Source of the DNA: Paracyclopina nana
Lineage: Eukaryota; Arthropoda; Copepoda; Cyclopoida; Cyclopettidae
DNA length: 64,000 nucleotides
Direction of reading: 5' to 3'
Assembly: GCA_019096065.1 (NCBI GenBank)
Contig: JAGUCH010000005.1
Location: forward strand, 1,612,001-1,676,000
Each line of letters begins with the position of its first letter. Position 1 is the first letter of the stretch. Position numbers and translations under genes: made by a program. The notes under the pieces are model-generated. The model saw only the letters and a list, made by a program, of their open reading frames with translations, did not search any database and was not told where the DNA came from. This document shows positions 1-11,250 of this stretch, piece after piece.

Positions 1-885
1 GCGCCGCGGCGTCTCGGCAGGCTTGCGGCGTTACCAGGTAGGGCCTATTTACGTCCGTCATTTGACTCCCATAACTGATGCTATCATATCCGCAGCTTGT
101 GCAACTTCCCGCCGATATGTGCACTGCACCGGTATGCCTTAACGGAGAGGGTTGAGGCCGTCTGCAGTACCTGGAATCGTGATATTAACCGCGACTGGTA
201 AGAGCTGCGAATATCTTCACAGAGTTCAGGCTGGCTCAGGTCGATGGCTTCGTGCATGGCATCGGGTGTGCGCAGTCATAGGTGGTGAACGAGGTCACCT
301 TGGCGTCTGGGGTGTACAAATCGGCTGGTCGTGGTGACTGCCCCGGGAAGGCTGCTGCTTGGGCCACCTGCTGAGGAGGATCCAGTAGCTGTATCCAAAG
401 AAGACGAGGAGCATCAGCGTGGGACTGCACAAACAATGACCTGGATGCATGGTAGACGCATTTAGCACGTAGTGGTGAGCTAGTGTACACTTTATAAATT
501 CCTTTCGCTAGGAGGTAGTTGGTTATTAACTCAGACTGCAAGAGAGATGGTAAATGATTATTATACGCTTGTTTGTCTTGTTAGTGTTTGCGCCCGAATG
601 TCATGGTTTATATAGCATGAGCATGTGTTAATAATGCAGTTATGATACATATGTGATGTGAAATATGGCATGAATGTGGCATAAATGTGTGTGCACCCCC
701 CCAAACTTTGTCATGAGGGAGCAATATTGGTGCGTATGATAGCCTTTTTGCACTTGGTTTGTATTAGTCCTGGAACACGTCGCCGCACGTTTGCGGTAGT
801 AGCTGACGGTGCCGATGATGATGTTGAGTGAGAGGCCTCTTTGATCGGTGACGGAATGGACGGTCGAAGAGGTAGTGGCCGCGTT

Positions 886-1101
886 CTAGCGGCGGGAGTA
901 GATATCTAGTAGCTTGATGCACGGTTGGCGGGTTGTCTTGCAAATGCTGCAGTGGCAACGATTCTCGCCGGTCGTGCTTCTCCTGTCACCGCTGCGTGTT
1001 TTGGATCTAGACCGTTTGGTGACCGCCTCTGGTCCACCTAAGAATCTCTCGGTGTCAGCCTGCAACATTTCTGCATTTGATCGTCGTTTCCTTTTCACCA
1101 C
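886..1101 (-). pseudogene. Basic tail or downstream segment of the Ty3/Gypsy element
   Basis: A short open stretch rich in Arg and Lys follows the integrase on the same strand. Some Ty3/Gypsy polyproteins carry a basic tail after integrase, and this could be such a tail or an unrelated 3' segment. I do not recognise a domain. The leftmost ~750 bases hold no identifiable part. Confidence 0.3.
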
Positions 1102-1499
1102 TGCGCTAGTGCGCCTGGGCTCATCATCATCTGTAGGAGGGCTTGGCAGTTGCGGAGTATTCTGTGGAGACTCATTATCCGTGTGGATGGGCGTTCATCC
1201 GGATCGGATTGGTACCGGGTGCAGTCGACTCAGGTATCGTGGGGTCGCTGTTGAAGGCCGGGATGGGGTCATCTCGGGCTTCTGGGAACCCATATTCTCT
1301 GTCCGTCGGCCACCGCATATTCATAAGGTACAGCGAGGTTGGCATTAGCGGGCTCCGCCGCGATTTCATGTGGTGGGTCCGCGAGGAATCTGGCGGATTC
1401 ACACCTAACATGGACAGATCCAAATCCTCGGCCGGTGGTGCAGTAGACACATTGCCTTGATCTTGGTCAGGTGGGATGTACAACTTAAGGCGGCTCACC

Positions 1500-2623
1500 G
1501 AGACGACCTGGTTCCGCGCCGAGCCCAAGATGGGTCTGGTGCTATTTCGTAAGTGAGCTCGTTCACTCGTTTTTCAATTGTCCACGGTCCCGTCCAGAAG
1601 GTTTGTAGCTTCTTGGAGATGCGTGGAATAACCTTCGGGGTGAACAGCCACACTTTCTGTCCCACTACGAACGCACGCTTGTCCAGGTGATAAGCCCGTC
1701 GTTGTCGCTCGATCGAGTTGGAGATGTTCTTCCTTGCCCATTCATGCGCCAGTTGTATTCGCTCCTTCAGTTGCTTGGCGAATCGCCTGCTTGCGTGGCC
1801 TTTGCTACAGCCGGCCGCGGGTCCCCAAAGATCAAGTCCAGGTTGGTCGACGGTTGGCGACCGAAAACCATTTCATATGGTGCCATGCCCGTGGAGCGGT
1901 TCTTGGTACGGAGGACGAAGAGGGCTTAAGGAACCACTCGGCCCAGTCCGTGTATCGACCTTTGACCATCTTCCTGATGAGCTCGTTGAGATCCCGATGC
2001 GCCTGTTCGACCGGGTTGCTGCGCGGGTTGTATGAAGGAGTAGTGGTGGTTTGTATCCCAAGGGCCGCGATACTTCCCGCATGAGATGGGCCGTGAAATG
2101 AGTCCCTTGATCGGTGTGTAGTCTCTCTGGAAGGCCAAATCTAGGGATGATTTCGGTCGCCAAAAACCGCACGGGTTGTTTCAGCATCATTGGAACCGCA
2201 CGGGAAAGCTTCGATCCATTTGGTGAAGACGCACTTAGCAGTGAACAAGTAGCGGTGACGGTTCGACGAAGGCTGGAACGGCCCTACGTAGTCGAGGCTC
2301 AAGATCTGGGAACGGTAGCCCGCGTAGTGCGATTTGAGGGTGTGCAGCTGGTTCTTCTGGCCCGGCTTGGACCGCTGGCAAAGGAGGCAGGACTTGACGA
2401 CTTCATCGGCCAGGCGCGTCATGCCTGGGAAGTAGAAGTGCTGAGCTGCCCTGTGGACCACGGAGTCGCGCCCTTGGTGTCCCATGGTGTCGTGTACGTG
2501 GCGGAGGCTGGCTTCCTGCCACTGGCGGGGCACCACCAGTCGCGAGGTTTGCCTCTTCCGATCCAGCAAGCGAAGAGCACCTTGCCGATCCATGGTCATG
2601 GAACTTAGTTGTTCCAGCAGCAC
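1500..2623 (-). pseudogene. Integrase segment of the Ty3/Gypsy element
   Basis: In order there is a zinc-binding HHCC region (H...H near 2480-2520, CLLC near 2390), a catalytic-core start LDYVGPF, an HTDQGTHF block carrying the second acidic residue (about 2090-2115), and a GPW-type GPY/F module near 1560-1600. This is the Ty3/Gypsy integrase layout. The pieces lie in different frames, and the segment is a fossil. Confidence 0.85.
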
Positions 2624-2754
2624 GCGACCTCGAGGTGATGCAGCGTTGAGGTTCTCCTGCGAAGGCGATTGTTTCAGTCGGACTAGCTATCTCAGAAGGA
2701 CCAGGTCGTCGTCCTCCTCCTGGGCCGCAGCCCACGCTTCCGGCTTCGTGGGAA

Positions 2755-3309
2755 TCAGCTTGAGATTAGCCACCCGGAAAAAGTCATCATCAGAGACGTC
2801 TGAGCTGATATGGTCACCCCGCTGTGCCAGGTGGGGCGCTCGGCTGAGGGAATCGGGCGTTGCCGCGGTGCTTCACTCCTGCCCGGTGTACCACTTCGGG
2901 TCGAGTTGGAGATGGTGTCGAGCCATCGGCCCAGCATTCCCGTGGGCGCTTCCATGGAGCGGATCCAGAGGAGGGCCCGATGGTCAGTGCGCAGGATGAA
3001 ACGGCGGTGTTGCAGGTAATACTTGAATTGTTTGATGAAAATTATTACAGCCACCAGCTCGCCCTGATTAGCGGAATAATTGCTTTGAGCGGCGTTCAGC
3101 TTCTTGGCGCCGTATAAGATGACTCTTTCCTTGCGATCTTGGACTTGGGAGAGGACCCCTCCAACAGCTCTGTTTTCTTGTGAGAAATCCGTATCCAGGA
3201 TGAAGGGGTTAGGCGAGGCGAAGTCCGGATAGGCCAGTACAGGCGCGGAGGTCAGCCTTTTCTTGAGCTCGTTAAAGCGGCCCGAACTCCGGGCTGGGTT
3301 GGAAAACAT
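2755..3309 (-). pseudogene. RNase H segment of the Ty3/Gypsy element
   Basis: The segment carries ILDTDFS, GGVLSQ, a SANQGEL block and RTDHRAL, which are the conserved blocks of the Ty3/Gypsy RNase H domain. It follows the reverse transcriptase as usual. It is part of the broken element. Confidence 0.85.
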
Positions 3310-3459
3310 GGTTGTCGCTGGTGCCGTCGCCCTGGAGAGCTTGTCCGACAGGGCGCCGCGACATGTTGGTACTTTTCGATGAAGGATCGGTAATAATTGG
3401 CCTTGCCAAGGAAGATACGCAACTGCTTCCTGGTGTTAGGCAAGGGCCATTCACGGATG

Positions 3460-4150
3460 AGGTCAATGTAGGCTGGCATGACCTCGAGGCCCTGAGGAGT
3501 GACAACATGCCCCAAGTATGTCACTCTGGATTGGAACAGGTGACATTTGGACGGCTTCAGCAGAAGTCCTGCTTTCTCGTGGCCTGCAGCACCAGGCGCA
3601 AGTTGCGGAGGTGGGACTCAAGTCGGTTGAATGGACTAAGCAATCATCGAGGTATGGCAGGGCAACGTCCCATGATATGCCCTCCAGAACCATCCTATTG
3701 AGGCGGCTGTATGTCTTGGGCGCATTGGTGAGGCCGAAGGGCATCTTGAGGAAAGCGATGAGCCGCCCCTGTGGAAAAGGTGGTCTTCTCCACGCCCTCT
3801 GCCCGAATGGGAACCACGTTAAAGGCACCCACCGCGCCCAACGCCGAAAACACTGCGTGGAGCCGGGCCAGTCGGGCTGAGGTTGTCCCTGACGCTCCGA
3901 TGGGGTGTGAGTCGACTACAGTGGCCTTGTTGAGTTCCCTATAATCTACGCACCATCGCAGCGTGCCATCCTTCTTGCGGACGGGAACAAGAGGAGCGAC
4001 CACGGCGAAGTGATGGGCGTGATGACTTCTTCATCCAACCACTTCTGGATCTGTTCCTTCAGGGACGCCCGAGGTTCGGATTGATGGGTCGCCGACGGAT
4101 GTTGATGGGGCTTCGCCCCAGGCTTGAGATCTATGGCATGCTCGACCAGT
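3460..4150 (-). pseudogene. Reverse transcriptase segment of the Ty3/Gypsy element
   Basis: The recognisable blocks are a basic VRKKDG followed by WCVDYRELN (about 3900-4003), the FxMPFGLTNAP block (about 3715-3760) and the catalytic YLDD box (about 3650). These are the fingers and palm motifs of Ty3/Gypsy reverse transcriptase in the right order. The segment is broken and not functional. Confidence 0.85.
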
Positions 4151-4979
4151 GTGGTCTGCCCGTGCGGCCATTAATGAAAAGGCTCCGACGTGGGTCAGCG
4201 AGCAGGGTGGCGGCTTGAGCCAGCCGCTTGGGATTATCTTTGAGCATGTCGCTCGCTCAGCTTGAAGGTGTCGATGATAAGGTCAGCTTGCTCGCAGCGG
4301 CGCTTTTTGGCATCGGACTGACTGCTTCCGGCTGGTACTGCGGGTGGTGGCCGGCGTGCTCACTGCGCACCGAGGGAGTAGCCTCGGTTCCGCTGGGGCC
4401 TCGTCTTCTTCGTAGACACCGGGAGGGTGCCGTGAGATCACTCCGCCCTTAAGGCGGAGCGGGTGATCCAGGGGTTCAGCACCTCCCAACTGCCAGGCTG
4501 CCACCGGCCCGCGGCTGACCAGTGCAACGTTCCAGGGTGCCAGCTGCGGCCTGCGCCGCAAACTGGGGCCCTGCTTCGAGGGCGGCGGCCCGCGCGGGAC
4601 CCGTGGGGCCAGTGAGGGGCTACGGCGGCCACCAGGGTGACAGTGCGGGCTGGAATATTGACGGGCCGCAGAACTGGATTTCGTACCTTCCCTGATCCTC
4701 AGCGGGTTGGAGGGCGCCCACCAGCGGGATCTGCTTCCGTGCACGCGCAGGGTCCCTTGGGAGTGGAGCTGGTCGATGCGGTGGTGGCTCAGGAATGGCC
4801 CTGACAAGTTGAAATCCATGGAGAGGTTTCGTACCACTGCGGGTCGGATAGAGAAGGAGTGAGGGTGATTACCCAGCTGCACTCGCAGTGGTTGCCGTAA
4901 CTCCCCCAGGACCTGGAGGCGTTGCTGCGCGTGGCGGTGCCCACCGCGGGCATGTCGAGCATGGGCCGGAGACCGTGTG

Positions 4980-5095
4980 GAAGAACTCAAGTCGGCGAAA
5001 GCAAAATTCTCGGAGATGCACGTGCGCCAGCTGTTGCCGCTGTCGACCAGGGCCCTGGCTTTGATCTTGCCGATGCGGATCGGGACTTGGGCCAT
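4980..5095 (-). pseudogene. Retroviral-type aspartic protease segment
   Basis: An ALVDSG motif with the surrounding hydrophobic strand matches the catalytic Asp-Ser/Thr-Gly of retroelement proteases. It lies between gag-like and reverse transcriptase segments, as expected for Ty3/Gypsy. It is a fossil fragment. Confidence 0.6.
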
Positions 5096-5199
5096 GAAAC
5101 GCTGATGACTGGGCGATGTGGTCGAGAGCTGCTAATATGACCCGCTGGAGCTCTACAACCGGTCGGTCGCTTTCGGTGCCGCATCATCCGAGGCCTCGA

Positions 5200-6249
5200 T
5201 TCGGTTCTTCCTTGGGCTTGGCCTCGTAGATTTCATTGACTCGAGGCTTTTTGTGCGAGCCTTGCCGATCGGAGGTCCTTTTCTGGTCGGAGGCGCGCCT
5301 TCGTCCTCGACCTCAGGAACTCTGTCCTCGAGCCGCCTGGTCCTTGTTGAGGGAAGCTGCGTGAGCCCACTTGTCGATCTTGAGTCGTAGCGGCCATTAC
5401 GCTTTGTCGAGTCGAGGGTCCTGCATTCGCCTTGCGGTGACCCTTACGCCGCAGTAAGCATACGACCGTGAGTCGCCGCCGGCTCCGGGAATCATGGCGG
5501 CGACGCGGCCTTTACCTTGCCCCAACGACAACCAACATTCAGCTTGACTGGCAGCTTCCAAGGCGTCGGCCATGGTGGTGAATTTGTGTCCGCGATGCCC
5601 ATGACCACATCCTTGCGGTGAAGCTGGTCACAAACATACGGATCAAGTCGGGTAAGTCTCGACCTCCTTGGCTAGCTCAGGCTTAGCGACGAAGATGCCG
5701 CGTGAGCCCAGCGTGCCATTGGGGAATCCCTTCATCAGAGCGCTGATGGGCCGTTTCGAGGGCTATACGGGCCACCTGGGACGACGTAGCGGTGACGAAG
5801 AACCTCCTCGTAGGCGTCGAGCAGGTGCTTGAGGGTGAAGCTTTCTGTCCGTCAGAGCAGATCTACCTCATTGATAGTACGAAGTGCCGCGCCCACCATG
5901 GCATGCTTGACCTCCAGTTTCTTGGTGGCCTCGGTATCCTTGGACCTTAAGAAGGTGGCCTCCACATGGAGGCGGAAGGTGAGCCACTTGTCCGTCTCGT
6001 GTCCTCGAACTTTTCGAAGTTTGCGCCGCGCCCGGAACGAGCAGCGGCGTTTTCAGCCTCGAGACGGCGAGTGTTGATCTCCAGGAGCCGTAGTTCGGCC
6101 TCCTGTTTGCGGGCCTGTGCATCCGCCTGCCGCTGGGCCTCCATGGACCTCAGGAATTGCAGCAGCATCGACTGCCACAGCCCCTCGGGTGTCGGGTTGG
6201 CGCCGGTGCCAGCCGGGTCGGTCTCAGTTGGTTGGTTTGGCGGATCCAC
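5200..6249 (-). pseudogene. gag-like segment of the Ty3/Gypsy element
   Basis: The best-preserved part starts at a Met at 6249 and reads through a proline-rich start into a charged, Arg/Glu/Ala-rich stretch typical of a coiled coil. It lies upstream of the protease segment, where gag belongs. Sequence homology to known Gag proteins is weak by eye, so position and composition carry the call. It is part of a broken element. Confidence 0.55.
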
Positions 6250-7667
6250 CCTAGCCCCGGCCGGGCGCGGCCTGGTCCCAGTGACGGTCTCAGCGGCCGA
6301 TCCGTGGTTCCGTGAAACCCAAGAGGGTCTAGGCCAGAACGGCTCCCGGCGGCGGCCCCGTGGCCCCGAGGGTGCTTAAATCGGCTTCAAGCGCGTTGTT
6401 GAAGCCCGGTGGGTGGGGCCCCAACTCGTGGCTGTCTGGGGACGTCCCAGCTCCTCGCTCGCAGAGGTGTGAGGGAGGAGATCGCTCGACAGGCATGATG
6501 AGTGAGCTGCGCGCTGCAGAAGCGAAAGGGGTTGGCTTAAGGCCCTGGTGAAAGCAAGTGAATGAATATTTACCGAGAGTGGCGTAAAAAGCGCGAGAGC
6601 AGGGGTGTAACAACTTGGAGTGAATCCAAAGAACTGGGTCTTTTCCCTGGTACTCATCTTTTATAGCCTCTCTCCCCTGTGCAGCGACCGCTCACCCGCA
6701 GCATCCGCTGCATTTTTCCGACCCTCGGGTGATCGCGTTTTAGCATGGCAATTGAAATTGTTTGTGCGATCCGGTCCTCGATAGGAGATTTTGACGATCG
6801 TGAAACAAGAAGGTTGTTTGGGAGCGACTGCTGTGCATGCGAGAATAATGGCTTTTAGTGCGTTGACAGACAATCTCGATAATTGCCTTGCACATGAAGC
6901 GCAGCATGCAGCCCTCATAAAGGGGCCAGTTTTATGGCTTGTTTATTGGCGCTCTCTTGCTCACTGCAAGATGGCCGATGCGTAAATTGCAGCAGCGGCA
7001 ATTATGCGTTGAAATGCATTGAAATGGAGCGGCTCTGGCTCTGCCTCAGGGGGGTCGCTGGCCCGCCCTGTGTGGCTTTGGGCGACCGCGGCCTCGAGGC
7101 CGCTCGATCGTGACGTGCGGGTGTGTGGCCGACCCGGCAGTTCGCTGCGCAGGTATTCGAATCGAATTGGGAGCATGAGAATGAGCAAAGAATTGATCGT
7201 GTTGATCGAATTTGATTTATTAGCATTTGCGATGCATGTATAGTGACTAGCTCTCATATAGTGGCTCGTTGCACTCTTCTGCAGAGTGATGCAGCGCCGA
7301 CTATGTAGCGCGCTTCCGGTGGCCCGGGGTAGATGGCCTCTTCTCAAGGGCACCCCTGGCCTCGGGACGCTGAAACGGTCCTGGTGTTTGACTCCAGGGG
7401 GCACAGCATCCGCACTCGGTGTCTCGGGGACGACGCGGTGGCGGGACCTGCTGCCCAAGTTACTCCTCTCGTGAGCTTTTGCAGCCTCAGCCACCGTAGC
7501 CTCAGCGAGGTGAGGTTGATGTTCGTGGCATACTTTCAGCCGGAACGCACTAATATTGTTGCCTCCTCTTCCCGGTCTTATTTGGTCGTTGTCGGAAACA
7601 ACGACTTCCCCAGGGATGGAGGCGGAGCGAAGGTGTCGCTGTGTTTTGCGGTACTCAAGAGTTGTCC

Positions 7668-7682
7668 TCAGCACCGCGCCAA
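7668..7682 (-). other. Retroelement primer-binding-like site
   Basis: Four bases inside the LTR end, the minus strand reads TGGCGCGGTGCTGAGG. TGGCGC at this position is a common start of a Ty3/Gypsy tRNA primer-binding site. The exact tRNA is not assigned. Confidence 0.45.
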
Positions 7683-7685
7683 TTT

Positions 7686-7884
7686 TGTAGGGGTTCGAAC
7701 ACTCTGAGACCTACGCGTTACACCTTACTAACTTATAGCTTATAAGACTCCATCTTAGTTGGAAGGATATATGTCGTCGAGCTGTTTGCTCGCGCATAGT
7801 CGTTTATTTACTGCTGTACAATTGTAGTGCTACCGCACGAGAGGAGGCAAGAGCGCAGGTGCGCAGGCTCGGGATCCTGCTACA
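7686..7884 (-). repeat. 5' LTR of the Ty3/Gypsy element (199 bp)
   Basis: On the plus strand the segment begins TGTAGGGG and ends CCTGCTACA, giving TGTAG...CTACA inverted ends as expected for an LTR. Read on the minus strand it contains an AATAAA signal (about 7803-7808) and a TATAAG-like box. The internal region begins directly after it with a primer-binding-like site. The partner LTR is not in the window, so the two-LTR identity that would date the insertion cannot be read. Confidence 0.65.
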
Positions 7885-7941
7885 TAGGCACTAATTGATC
7901 GACATTATGTAAAGCTGAGATCTACTTTAATGGCTAGAAAA

Positions 7942-8298
7942 GAGCGCACAGCGCTTTAAGTAGTGCGCACAGCGCTATGAGCAGAACGTTCATCCCTTTG
8001 AGTGGAGCGCACAGCGCTTAGGGTAGCACGCACAGCACTTTGAGTAGAGCGCACAGCGTTCTGAAAAGATTGAAAGGTCTCTGGGACAAAGCGCACGGCA
8101 CTCGGAGCGGATAACACGGCGCTCGGAGCGGATAACACGGCGCTCGGAGCGGATAACACGGCACTCGGAGCGGATAACACGGCGCTCGGAAAGGAGCGCG
8201 CGGCACTCGGAACGGAGAACACGCAACTCAGAACGGAGCGCACGGCACTCGGAACGCAGCCCACATCACTGGGAGATGAGCGCAACGCGGCGCTTCGA
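7942..8298. repeat. 21-bp minisatellite, about 17 units
   Basis: Units follow each other in an exact 21-bp register from 7942 to about 8298 with no length change. Some units are strongly diverged in sequence. Four near-identical units (CTCGGAGCGG then ATAACACGGCG) occupy about 8099-8182. Because 21 is a multiple of three, all three minus-strand frames stay open with seven-residue repeats. Those open frames are a by-product of the repeat and are not evidence of a gene. The array starts about 58 bp beyond the LTR. Confidence 0.85.
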
Positions 8299-9161
8299 AC
8301 TGCACGCGCCGACAGGAATGGTGAGAGCTGAACCTGGCACGGAGCACACTGCACTGCAAGCAGCTTTTTAGAGCACGCTCATAGAAACTTTGTTACAGGA
8401 TCTTGAAGTGGAAATGTTGGAAACCTGTTCTGAGCACGGATTAAGCATAAAGCGTATAGGTTATGAGTAAAATTGTGGAATTCTATGCACCCTTTTAAAT
8501 ATTGAGCCATCATGCCTAACAGATGATTTCCTTTTTTACGAAAATGAAAAAAAAAATGAGGCTATGTTTTTGCTTCTTTTTTGCAAACTGTGGGAACTCT
8601 TAAATGTGGGAAAAAGTATAATGGGGAATGATGGTGCAAAGTTGCTTCACGTACAATGCACTGCACTAGAAACCTGGGCAAGTAGGTGCGAGTGGAGGTG
8701 TTGGCTGATCTTCCTGGTGAAAATTGAGTTTATTTTTTCAATCTTGGTTGCCAGGAGCTTTCATAATTGAATTTTCCTTGCTTTTGTGGAAATTACAGTG
8801 CCAGGCCAGGATGAAAATTAAAATAACAAATGGGGCACCATGGTCTCTTGGGATAATGACGGCTCGTTTAGGTGCTTAAAACCTCGAGACGAAAAGAGAG
8901 GAAAAAGTGTGGAGTAAGGTAGACAAGCTGAAAATCTTGATTTTGCCCACCAAAGCAAATTTACTTTATTAGTCTACTCAAGCACAAATTCCCACATGTA
9001 ATGATAAATTATTTCAACCACCAGCTGCTACTTTCAGATTAAGGAATTTGCATCTAGAAGAGATGAATTCCATTAATATGCAAATCCTTCTCACTTTGAG
9101 ACAAATACAATTTTGCTCCGCTCTCATGCAACATTTAATGCAGTAGCTCTACTACAACTTT
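8299..9161. other. Spacer without recognised features
   Basis: AT-rich sequence follows the minisatellite. I see no exon-like open frame, no RNA gene and no repeat ends here. Confidence 0.4.
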
Positions 9162-9383
9162 GGGCCTGTTCACCTGCTTATTATGGCCGTTATTTTGGCA
9201 AAATATTGGAGAGAAATACTGAGAAACTGAGAATTTTATTTTTGGTGTTGGATGGCTTTTGGTACCAATATATCGGTTCCGAAGTCAAAATCTGAAAAAT
9301 GATTTTACAAATACCGGATTTTTGCAAATATCAGCATACTATCGCGCGTTATTTTGCTGATAATATTGCAGGTGAACAGGGCC
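9162..9383. mobile_element. 222-bp MITE with GGGCCTGTTCACC ends and TTT duplication
   Basis: The left end reads GGGCCTGTTCACCTGC and the right end is its near-perfect inverse (GCAGGTGAACAGGGCC). Both are flanked by TTT (9159-9161 and 9384-9386). No coding capacity is present. A 3-bp duplication suits the PIF/Harbinger group, but TTT is not its preferred target, so the family is tentative. Confidence 0.6.
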
Positions 9384-10342
9384 TTTATTGATAAGGCAGA
9401 CAGTTGGCAAGTAAATTGAAGAAATGCTACAGCTACAACAAGTATATCAGTATTTGGCAGCAGCACCAGAAGTATTCCTTAAGGGAGCACATGCCAGTAA
9501 CACTGTAGAAACGACGTTTTCAGAGGACATCGGCTCCCAACGAGAAGTTTGAGCAAAAAATCGGTAAATAATCGGGAAGTAATCGAGTATAGATACACTC
9601 CCCTTAAAGTTCTTTTTTAGGGTGCAATTCGGTGATGGAAATCATTGTTGAGATACTGTATAGTTAACTTAAAGTTATTGATATTAGTTCCCTAATACTT
9701 CTCTTAAACTTCTTTACTCAAAGTTCTCTTATACTTCTTTATATTTCAGGTATGCCAAGATACGCCAATGAACTTGATATACAAGAACCGACCGATAAGT
9801 GTTTTTCTCATCGATGTTTCGAAGAGTTTTCTCTAACGACAATACTCTGATGTGTTTCCGAATTTAATTACTGACTCATGCTTTAAAAATTAATGTTTAA
9901 TAGGACCTGAATAGAACCAATACTGTTATCGAAAATGTATCCACGATTGTTTAATGAACTATTCCTGATTGTAGGTCCTATAATCTTACTGATCATTTTC
10001 TGAATAGAACCTACGAAATCCTCTTTTACTTTTTCTAGACAATAGGTCTCAAAAAGCTACCGTTCTTTTGCTGTTTTGTATCTATTGTTAATCTATGATA
10101 ACTTTCCATTAATTTGTTGATGATAACTACCCGATCTCTTACTTTTTTAATTTAATGATAACTTCACTAAAAGTTGTCGAATCATTGTAAAATAAGGTAT
10201 TTTATTACTGTAACCTTTTAAAACATAGTACTTGATTAATCATTGATAGTACCTCGATTCATGATGAGTATTGGTAAAAAAAATGCTCAATTAAAACAAT
10301 TCATCGATTTTCTGTAGAGTGCTGATGACAGTGATGGTTGAC
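9384..10342. other. Spacer without recognised features
   Basis: This is a very AT-rich stretch. AATAGGACCT-like and AATAGAACC-like words recur near 9900-10010, but no ordered repeat emerges. No gene is seen. Confidence 0.4.
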
Positions 10343-11250
10343 TTATTCTTTCTGCACCTCTTCGTCTCCATCGCTTTCATCATCGGTTGCTTGCATACTC
10401 ATTAATTTTTCCTAAAAGGATAAAAAGGATATTAGGATTTGAATCAAATGTAGTAATGGTGCGGGCTTACAGGTGGATTTGGTTGTGCTTGACTTATGAC
10501 TGATTCATGGACAGATTCAGTCACATTCATCACAGGAGGATCCTCTGGTTGTGGCTCCCTTTCCGGCTGGTCTTTTTCTGCAGCGTCAATCTTATCCATT
10601 ATGATGTCTTCCTGATCATCATTGCTTTCATTGCTGTAACGCCTGAACAACTTCCTCTTTCCAGGTTGTTCGGTCTCCTTTTTCTTGAGTGATTTTCCTC
10701 GTGTTAGAGGTGGTGACGGATTATAGGATGAATCTTTATCAGATCGAGTGATTTCCGTAGATGTGCTCGATGGTGTTTTTGATTCGTCCGGATTATCTTT
10801 TGGTGTCATTGAATGGCCCATGGCTCTTGCTTTTTTGATCGATTTCGATGATGTTCCGGTCGATCCTCGTTTACGTTTTCCAGTCGAAGTTGATGGAGCA
10901 TTCTTATCGATGAGGCTATTAGCAAAGGATTCAATCTTGGAGTCTTGATCGCAGATGCTCCAATGAGATCGCTTCTCAAATGCCTAAAAGGCCATTCTGG
11001 TTTTTGTAGCTGCGATGTCTGCTACGCAGTTGGCGAAAACGATACAACCACTAAGAAGAAGGAGGATCAAAGTCAGTTTGGTCTAACCATCATCAGTTTT
11101 GGTTAAACTAAAATGCAATATGAGAACGCCCTTACATAATATTACGCGCATTATGTGGATACAACTGCTTTGCCACATCAAGCTGAAACTGTGTTTGCTT
11201 GGGATCTTTAAGCATCATCTTCGCAAGAGAAAACGCCTCAATGAATTGAT
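10343..11250 (-). CDS. Unrecognised short-intron gene or gene relic (Lys/Ser/Glu-rich protein)
   Basis: I do not recognise the product. The clearest exon is 10983-10471, phase 0. It encodes a hydrophilic Ser/Thr/Lys/Glu-rich chain with basic patches such as GKRKRG and KSLKKK, likely nuclear and largely disordered. A consensus donor (GTAAGC) ends it, and after a 59-bp intron a phase-0 exon (10411-10343) adds an acidic tail ending EEVQKE and a stop. Upstream, an exon ending at 11136 joins in phase to 11050-11026 across an 85-bp intron. The next junction, a 42-bp intron (11025-10984), has a weak donor. Without that intron the reading frame meets one in-frame stop just before 10983. The 5' end was not found. 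It could be a host gene, a pseudogene or a transposon-derived gene. Confidence 0.45.

Larger units (their letters stand above)
1..7884 (-). mobile_element. Ty3/Gypsy LTR retrotransposon, broken, left end outside window
   Basis: A degraded Ty3/Gypsy (Metaviridae) element reads right to left. In order there is an LTR, a primer-binding-like site, a long leader, a gag-like segment, then protease, reverse transcriptase, RNase H and integrase. This PR-RT-RH-IN order is the Ty3/Gypsy order. Coding segments are scattered over several frames with probably more than half a dozen breaks, so the copy is a fossil. Only one LTR is visible. No matching LTR lies in the first kilobase, so the far end is beyond position 1 or has been lost. 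The element is GC-richer than the host sequence to its right. The breaks, together with still easily readable domains, suggest a moderately old insertion. Confidence 0.85.

Noticed and set aside
7956-8354. 132-codon minus-strand frame with SAPSAVL-like heptads
   Set aside because: It is produced by the 21-bp minisatellite. All three frames of that strand are open, so it is no evidence of a protein.
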